Positions 59,562 through 64,000 of a stretch of DNA of 64,000 bases are shown piece after piece; positions within the stretch are counted from its first letter, which is position 1; every line of letters begins with the position of its first letter. Below the pieces are notes generated by a model, which saw only the letters and a list, made by a program, of their open reading frames with translations, was not told the DNA's origin and did no database searches. The translations under genes and the position numbers were made by a program. Where the stretch lies: contig JADJII010000006.1 of assembly GCA_016707075.1 (NCBI GenBank), positions 62,001-126,000 on the forward strand. Reading direction: 5' to 3'. The DNA is from Egaibacter danicus. GTDB lineage: Bacteria; Pseudomonadota; Gammaproteobacteria; Burkholderiales; Burkholderiaceae_C.

Positions 59562-59588
59562 AAAAAAAAGCCACCTCGCGGCGGCTTT
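59562..59588 (-). terminator. Rho-independent terminator after the sensor kinase
   Basis: Minus strand: AAAGCC and GGCTTT arms with additional inner pairs, followed by eight T. A second hairpin GTCCC-CGAA-GGGAC lies at 59595-59608. Confidence 0.75.
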
Positions 59589-59753
59589 ATAAAAGTCCCC
59601 GAAGGGACGTCGTTGGAAAACTGAAGATCAGGTCGTATTGTTCTGAATGACCATGTTCTGATGACTGTGACAGCAGTTGCAGAAAATGTATCCCTACACC
59701 GCCTGTGTTGCCATCCTTCAAATAGGGGAGGTTTGGGACTTTTCGCACAGGAA

Positions 59754-61013
59754 TCAGGCCTTTTGGGCTATTCCTGGTGCCAGCGGCAGCTGCAAAACAA
59801 AGCAGGCGCCCCCGCCCGGAGCGCTTTCGCAATGGACGGAGCCACCGTGCCGCGCGGCGATGGATTTGACCAGGGCCAAGCCCAAGCCTACACCGCCGTC
59901 CCGCTCGGTGGCTCCCGGTAGCCGGTAAAAGGGCTCAAAAATGCGTTCACGCAGATCAACCGGAACGCCCGGGCCGTGGTCACACACCGTCACGACTGCC
60001 CTGCCATCTGCCTGTTGCAGCGTGACGGTGATCTCACCGGCACCATGGCGGCGCGCGTTTTCCAGCAGGTTGCGCACGGCTCGCCGCAACAGCTTGGAAA
60101 TGCCCTGCACAGCCAGTGCCGAGGTGCCGCTTCCGGGCTGAACATCCAGTTCGGCCTGAGCGCGCGCGCATTCCTCCGCGGTCAGTCCCATCAAATCAAC
60201 CGATTCGATGCTTCCCAAGTCAGCCTCGCGCGCATCCAGACGGCTGGCCAGCAGGATCTCGTCGATCAGTTGGTCCAACTCGGCAATATTGCGGGCGATC
60301 TCATTTCTGGATGCGGGCGACGACGTGGTACCCATCAACTCCAGCCCCATGCGAATGCGTGTCAAGGGCGAACGCAGTTCATGCGAGGCATTGGCCAGCA
60401 GCGACTTCTGTGACGCCAGCAGCGTTTCGTGCGACTTGACCAGCGTTTGAATGCGCTCGGCTGCGTTGTTGAAGCGTGCCGCCAGAAAAGCCACCTCATC
60501 CTGCCCTTCCTCCGACAGGCGCGTGGACAAGTCACCAGCACCCCACCGCTCAACACCCTGCTGTACCGTCTCCAGCCGCTTGGTCAGTCGCCGCACGATG
60601 GGGTAGGTCCCTATCGCCACCGCCAGAGCAACCAGGCCCAGCATCCAGGCAAAACCGAAGGGCATGCGCATGGGCTGCCCCGCTTCCGCCACCCGATTGG
60701 CCATGATGGGGCGGTTGGGGCGTGGCAGCTGAATAAAGAGCGTCGTCCCATCCACCATGGTGACCTGAAATTCAGGCCCCTGACCGGGCACCCGCGTAGG
60801 CCTGAGCGGAGCCTGGCCGATCACGTCTCCGGCCTCATTGCGCAGCACAATCTCGCGTCCCGGGCGCTCGGCCCGCTCGCGTTCACGTTCGGCACGTTCC
60901 TGCTCAAACTCCAGCCGCGCCAGCCACCCGGCAACTAGCGCCAGCACAGCAATGGTCGCCACCACCGCCAGCCAGATGCGCAAATACAGGCGTTGATGAA
61001 ACGGCGTGCTCAT
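59754..61013 (-). CDS. Sensor histidine kinase (CpxA/RstB/EnvZ type)
   Basis: 419 residues: TM1 near 13-32, a short charged periplasmic domain rich in Glu/Arg (about 35-110), TM2, HAMP, H-box LLANASHELRSPLTRIRMGLE, N-box NLLENARRHGAG, DHGPGVPVD and GVGLGLALVKSI. Start MSTPFHQRLYL at 61013. Works with the regulator encoded 10 bp upstream. Ligand unknown; the envelope context suggests cell-surface stress. Confidence 0.92.
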   Translation of the reverse strand: MSTPFHQRLYLRIWLAVVATIAVLALVAGWLARLEFEQERAERERERAERPGREIVLRNEAGDVIGQAPLRPTRVPGQGPEFQVTMVDGTTLFIQLPRPNRPIMANRVAEAGQPMRMPFGFAWMLGLVALAVAIGTYPIVRRLTKRLETVQQGVERWGAGDLSTRLSEEGQDEVAFLAARFNNAAERIQTLVKSHETLLASQKSLLANASHELRSPLTRIRMGLELMGTTSSPASRNEIARNIAELDQLIDEILLASRLDAREADLGSIESVDLMGLTAEECARAQAELDVQPGSGTSALAVQGISKLLRRAVRNLLENARRHGAGEITVTLQQADGRAVVTVCDHGPGVPVDLRERIFEPFYRLPGATERDGGVGLGLALVKSIAARHGGSVHCESAPGGGACFVLQLPLAPGIAQKA

Positions 61014-61023
61014 TGCAACAGGC

Positions 61024-61740
61024 TTAGTCTTGCTGGCGCGCAAACACGTAACCCACACCGCGTACCGTCAAAATGCGTTTCGGGTTCTTGGCGTCAATTT
61101 CGATGGCCGCCCGGATGCGGCCCATGTGCACGTCGATGGACCGGTCAAACGCATCCAGCTCGCGGCCACGTACGGCTTCCATGATCTGGTCACGCGTCAG
61201 CACGCGGCCCGCGCGCTCGGCCAGCGCCACCAGCAGATCAAATTGATAAGACGTCAAATCACATGGTTGCGAACCGACGGCAACAGTACGTGCGTCGCGG
61301 TCAATTTCCAGCGACCCGAAACGCAGCACCTTGCCGTTGGTCGCAGCACCGTCCACCCGGCGGCGCAGCACCGCGCGGATGCGGGCCAGCAGTTCACGGG
61401 GCTCAAAGGGCTTGGGCAAATAGTCATCAGCGCCCAGCTCCAGACCGATGATGCGGTCCATCGGGTCACCTTTGGCGGTGAGCATCAGCACCGGAATTTG
61501 GGCGATGGCGCCCGGCAGGGCGCGAATGCGCCGGCACACTTCCAGTCCATCAATGTCGGGCAGCATCAGGTCCAGAATCACCAGATCGGGCAGTGTGCCG
61601 CCCACAGCGTCCTGCAAACGGGCCAGACCACTCAGACCGTCGCCCGCGTGGCTGACTGCGAAGCCGGACTGCCCCAGGTACTCGCTCACCATCCCTGCGA
61701 GGCGGTTGTCGTCTTCAATCATCAACAGTTGTTGGCTCAT
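61024..61740 (-). CDS. OmpR-family response regulator
   Basis: 238 residues: phosphorylation Asp in LVILDLMLPDIDG, KPFEPRELLARI, and winged-helix LTSYQFDLLVALAERAGRVLTRDQIMEAV...RILTVRGVGYVFA. First gene of a two-gene operon with the kinase, RstA/OmpR-like. Confidence 0.94.
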   Translation of the reverse strand: MSQQLLMIEDDNRLAGMVSEYLGQSGFAVSHAGDGLSGLARLQDAVGGTLPDLVILDLMLPDIDGLEVCRRIRALPGAIAQIPVLMLTAKGDPMDRIIGLELGADDYLPKPFEPRELLARIRAVLRRRVDGAATNGKVLRFGSLEIDRDARTVAVGSQPCDLTSYQFDLLVALAERAGRVLTRDQIMEAVRGRELDAFDRSIDVHMGRIRAAIEIDAKNPKRILTVRGVGYVFARQQD

Positions 61741-61887
61741 GGGTGCAGTCTACGCCGGGCTGTCCGGCAAAAGGTGGGTTCAGGAAAGACCGTTTACCGC
61801 CAGATCATGCGCAACGATGGTCAAACCCGGTTGAAGCCCGGGTAAAGAAAGGTAAACAAAAAAACATACGGAATGGCCAATCAATTC

Positions 61888-61936
61888 GCTACAAAAACAA
61901 TAGCTGCTCATGCATATTCAGTGTGGGCTGGAGTCA
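61888..61936 (+). repeat. 49-bp dispersed repeat, copy 10 (overlaps ampG end)
   Basis: GCTACAAAAACAATAGC, core TGCTCATGCATATTCA, 3' end diverged (GTGTGGGCTGG). On the other strand it supplies the ampG stop codon. Confidence 0.75.
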
Positions 61937-63255
61937 GTTTTCGACCTTGAGGCCAGCCAGATCAACAACAATACGGGCACACCCAGCATCGCGGTGGCAT
62001 TGAAAAACTCGGCATAACCAAACGCATCCACAAACTGCCCGGAGAAGCCGGCCAGAAACTTTGGGGCAAGCAGCATCATGGAACTGAACAGGGCGTATTG
62101 CGTGGCCGAGTACTGCACGTTGGTCAGGCTGGACAGGTAGGCAATGAATGCAGCCGACGCGATGCCGCTGGACAGGTTGTCCGCGGAAATCACAAAAATC
62201 AACGCGGTCAGGTCATGGCCATGGGACGCCAGCCAGGCAAACAGCAGGTTGGTGGCAGCGCTGAGAATCGCGCCCAACATCAGGATGCGCATCACGCCCA
62301 CGCGCATCGACAGCACGCCGCCGACGAAGGCCCCCACCAGCGTCATGATCACGCCGTAGACCTTGGTCACCAGCGCCACTTCGTCCTTGGTGTAGCCCAG
62401 ATCCACGTAAAACGGGTTGGCCATGATGCCCATCACCACGTCGCTGATGCGGTAGATGGCGATCAGCGCCAGAATCAGCGCCGCCTGCCAGCGGTACCGG
62501 CGGATGAAGTCGGCAAAGGGTTCCACCAGCGCGCCCTTGAGCCAGTCGGCCGCATTTTTGGCAGGGGGCAATTCGCGGTGCACGGGTTCCCTGGAAAACA
62601 GCACGGTCAGCACACCCAGCAGCATGGATGCGGCCATGACCAGGTAAGCGGTTTGCCAGGCGCCGTGCTGGTAACTGCTCACATCGGCGACCTCGGCGCG
62701 GGCCGCAATCCACAGCACGCCGGCACCGGCCCAGATCATCGCCAGCCGGTAACCGGTCTGGTAAGTGGCGGCCAGTGCGGCCTGGCGCTCCACGTCTGCC
62801 GACTCGATCCGGTAAGCGTCCAGCGCGATGTCCTGGGTGGCGGAGGCAAATGCCACCGTCAGTGCACCCCAGACCATGGGGGTTAGCGCCAGCTTGGGGT
62901 CAGTCATGGCCATGGCAACCAGGGCTGCGATGATTGCCAGCTGCGACAGCAACAACCAGCTGCGCCGGCGTCCCATCAGATGGGTCAGCAGCGGAATGGG
63001 CATGCGGTCCACCAGCGGCGACCAGACCCACTTGAAGCCATACGCCAGCCCCACCCAGCTGAGGTGACCAATCGTAGTACGGTTGATGCCGGCTTCGCGC
63101 AGCCAGAAACTCAACGTGCCAAATACCAGCAGCAGCGGCAACCCGGCAGAAAAACCCAGCAGCAGCATGCGAATACTGGCCGGCTCCAGATAGACGTGCA
63201 GGGATTCAGTCCACGAAAGCTTCGGCTGGGGCGTTGTAACGGTGGATTCAGTCAT
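61918..63255 (-). CDS. ampG: AmpG-family muropeptide MFS permease
   Basis: 445 residues, about 12 to 14 membrane segments. Family motifs: LGFSAGLPLLLVFGTLSFWLREAGI, WVGLAYGFKWVWSPLVDRMPIPLL, LMGRRRSWLLLSQ, and ASATQDIALDAYRIE. Imports anhydromuropeptides for cell-wall recycling, and in species with AmpC/AmpR influences beta-lactamase induction. Start MTESTVTTPQ at 63255; the longer frame upstream is a shadow. The last residues and the stop codon come from the repeat. Confidence 0.93.
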   Translation of the reverse strand: MTESTVTTPQPKLSWTESLHVYLEPASIRMLLLGFSAGLPLLLVFGTLSFWLREAGINRTTIGHLSWVGLAYGFKWVWSPLVDRMPIPLLTHLMGRRRSWLLLSQLAIIAALVAMAMTDPKLALTPMVWGALTVAFASATQDIALDAYRIESADVERQAALAATYQTGYRLAMIWAGAGVLWIAARAEVADVSSYQHGAWQTAYLVMAASMLLGVLTVLFSREPVHRELPPAKNAADWLKGALVEPFADFIRRYRWQAALILALIAIYRISDVVMGIMANPFYVDLGYTKDEVALVTKVYGVIMTLVGAFVGGVLSMRVGVMRILMLGAILSAATNLLFAWLASHGHDLTALIFVISADNLSSGIASAAFIAYLSSLTNVQYSATQYALFSSMMLLAPKFLAGFSGQFVDAFGYAEFFNATAMLGVPVLLLIWLASRSKTDSSPH

Positions 63256-63330
63256 GAGACGGGGTCCGGATGGTGTAGGGTCTAAACATGGCTTGATGGG
63301 GTATCGCCCAAATTTGCTTATTATTGACGT

Positions 63331-64000
63331 ATGTGCTGGCTCTGTAACAACAAACACGCCGCCTGGTCTTCGCGCCGGGCATTCCTCGCATTGGCCGGGG
63401 CATCTGCCGCCGTGCCTGCTTTGGCGCAGGTAGATGTTGGCAAGTCGTCGAGCCTGCGCAAGCTGGTGCCCGCCGAAAAGCTGGAAACAGCTGCCAACCA
63501 GCAGTATGCGCAGATGATGAGCGAAGCCAGTGGCCAGAAAGCGCTGGCGCCCGATAACCATCCGCAAGTGGTGCGCCTGCGGTCCATTGCCCGGCGACTG
63601 ATCCCGCACACCGCGCAGTGGAACGACCGCTCCCGGCAGTGGAAATGGGAGGTGAACCTGATTGGCAGCAAGCAGATCAACGCCTTTTGCATGCCCGGCG
63701 GCAAGATTGCCTTCTACACGGGCATCCTGGACCAGCTCAAGTTGAATGATGATGAAGTGGCGATGATCATGGGACACGAAATGGCCCACGCGCTGCGTGA
63801 GCACGCCCGTGCAAGACTTGCCAAGTCGCAGGCCACGGGCATTGGCCTGTCCTTGGGTGCGCAATTGCTGGGTTTGGGCCAGTTGGGTGACGTGGCCGCC
63901 AATCTGGGCACCCAGTTGCTCACGCTGAAATTCAGTCGTGAAGACGAAACCGAAGCTGATCTGGTGGGGCTGGAACTGGCCGCGCGCTCGGCTTTTGCGC
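63331..64000 (+). CDS. M48-family zinc metalloprotease, cut by the window end
   Basis: First 223 codons. Signal with a twin-arginine look (SSRRAFLALAGASAAVPALAQ), then the M48 domain: INAFCMPGGKIAFYTGIL, zinc site HEMAH in IMGHEMAHALREHAR and the third ligand region EDETEADLVGLELAARS. Resembles the BepA/LoiP-like periplasmic proteases that control outer-membrane protein quality. Divergent from ampG with about 75 bp between. Confidence 0.92.
   Translation, partial: MCWLCNNKHAAWSSRRAFLALAGASAAVPALAQVDVGKSSSLRKLVPAEKLETAANQQYAQMMSEASGQKALAPDNHPQVVRLRSIARRLIPHTAQWNDRSRQWKWEVNLIGSKQINAFCMPGGKIAFYTGILDQLKLNDDEVAMIMGHEMAHALREHARARLAKSQATGIGLSLGAQLLGLGQLGDVAANLGTQLLTLKFSREDETEADLVGLELAARSAFA

Overview
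The window looks like chromosome from a betaproteobacterium of the family Comamonadaceae, close to Rhodoferax or Polaromonas. This is an inference from several signs together: a methionine synthase split into two genes with an S-adenosylhomocysteine (SAH) riboswitch, a long-form IF-1, a TRAP transporter, a homoprotocatechuate meta-cleavage cluster, and ten scattered copies of a 49-bp repeat (core CTCACGCATATT) of a kind I remember as common in that family. I see no rRNA, tRNA, CRISPR array, prophage or intact insertion sequence.

Layout. 0-6 kb: a tandem AAA ATPase, a foreign-looking methyltransferase, recQ and a rhodanese. 6-11 kb: split metH with an antisense cNMP-binding gene between the halves. 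The larger half sits behind an SAH riboswitch whose 3' edge can pair with the Shine-Dalgarno sequence, and it carries an in-frame TGA after 22 codons. 11-17.5 kb: two glycine-zipper envelope proteins, an MFS carrier, two paralogous small proteins leading into a PilU-like ATPase, an unreadable G-run stretch, and comM. 17.5-19.7 kb: glnK-amtB with NtrC and sigma-54 sites. 19.8-24.5 kb: aldose epimerase, lactonase, glcEF and infA. 24.9-30.3 kb: a YtfQ-YtfR-YtfT-YjfF type sugar ABC transporter (ytfT frameshifted) facing an aldose epimerase remnant. 30.4-34.4 kb: glutathione peroxidase, EamA carrier, lplT and alr.

34.4-50 kb is a catabolic block between alr and radA. One half is a sugar-acid operon (FucU-like mutarotase, GntR regulator, DHDPS-like lyase, TRAP transporter, FAH-family enzyme) with a divergent frameshifted aldo/keto reductase; it resembles non-phosphorylative L-fucose oxidation. 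The other half is hpaR-G1-G2-E-D-F-H-I for homoprotocatechuate degradation (hpaD frameshifted), followed by a class II aldolase and a ketopantoate-reductase-like gene. 50-55 kb: radA, then an SHP/DHC/cytochrome b electron chain with its two-component system. 55-64 kb: ilvE, a zinc-finger protein, a methyltransferase, a glycosyltransferase, an O-antigen ligase, a second two-component system, ampG and the start of an M48 protease.

The strongest unusual signals are the 49-bp repeat, seven of whose ten copies lie inside or at the edge of a reading frame, and the SAH riboswitch with a readable expression platform. Three single-base frameshifts, one in-frame stop and the G-run stretch mean that either sequence errors or recent gene decay are present; this cannot be settled from the sequence alone.
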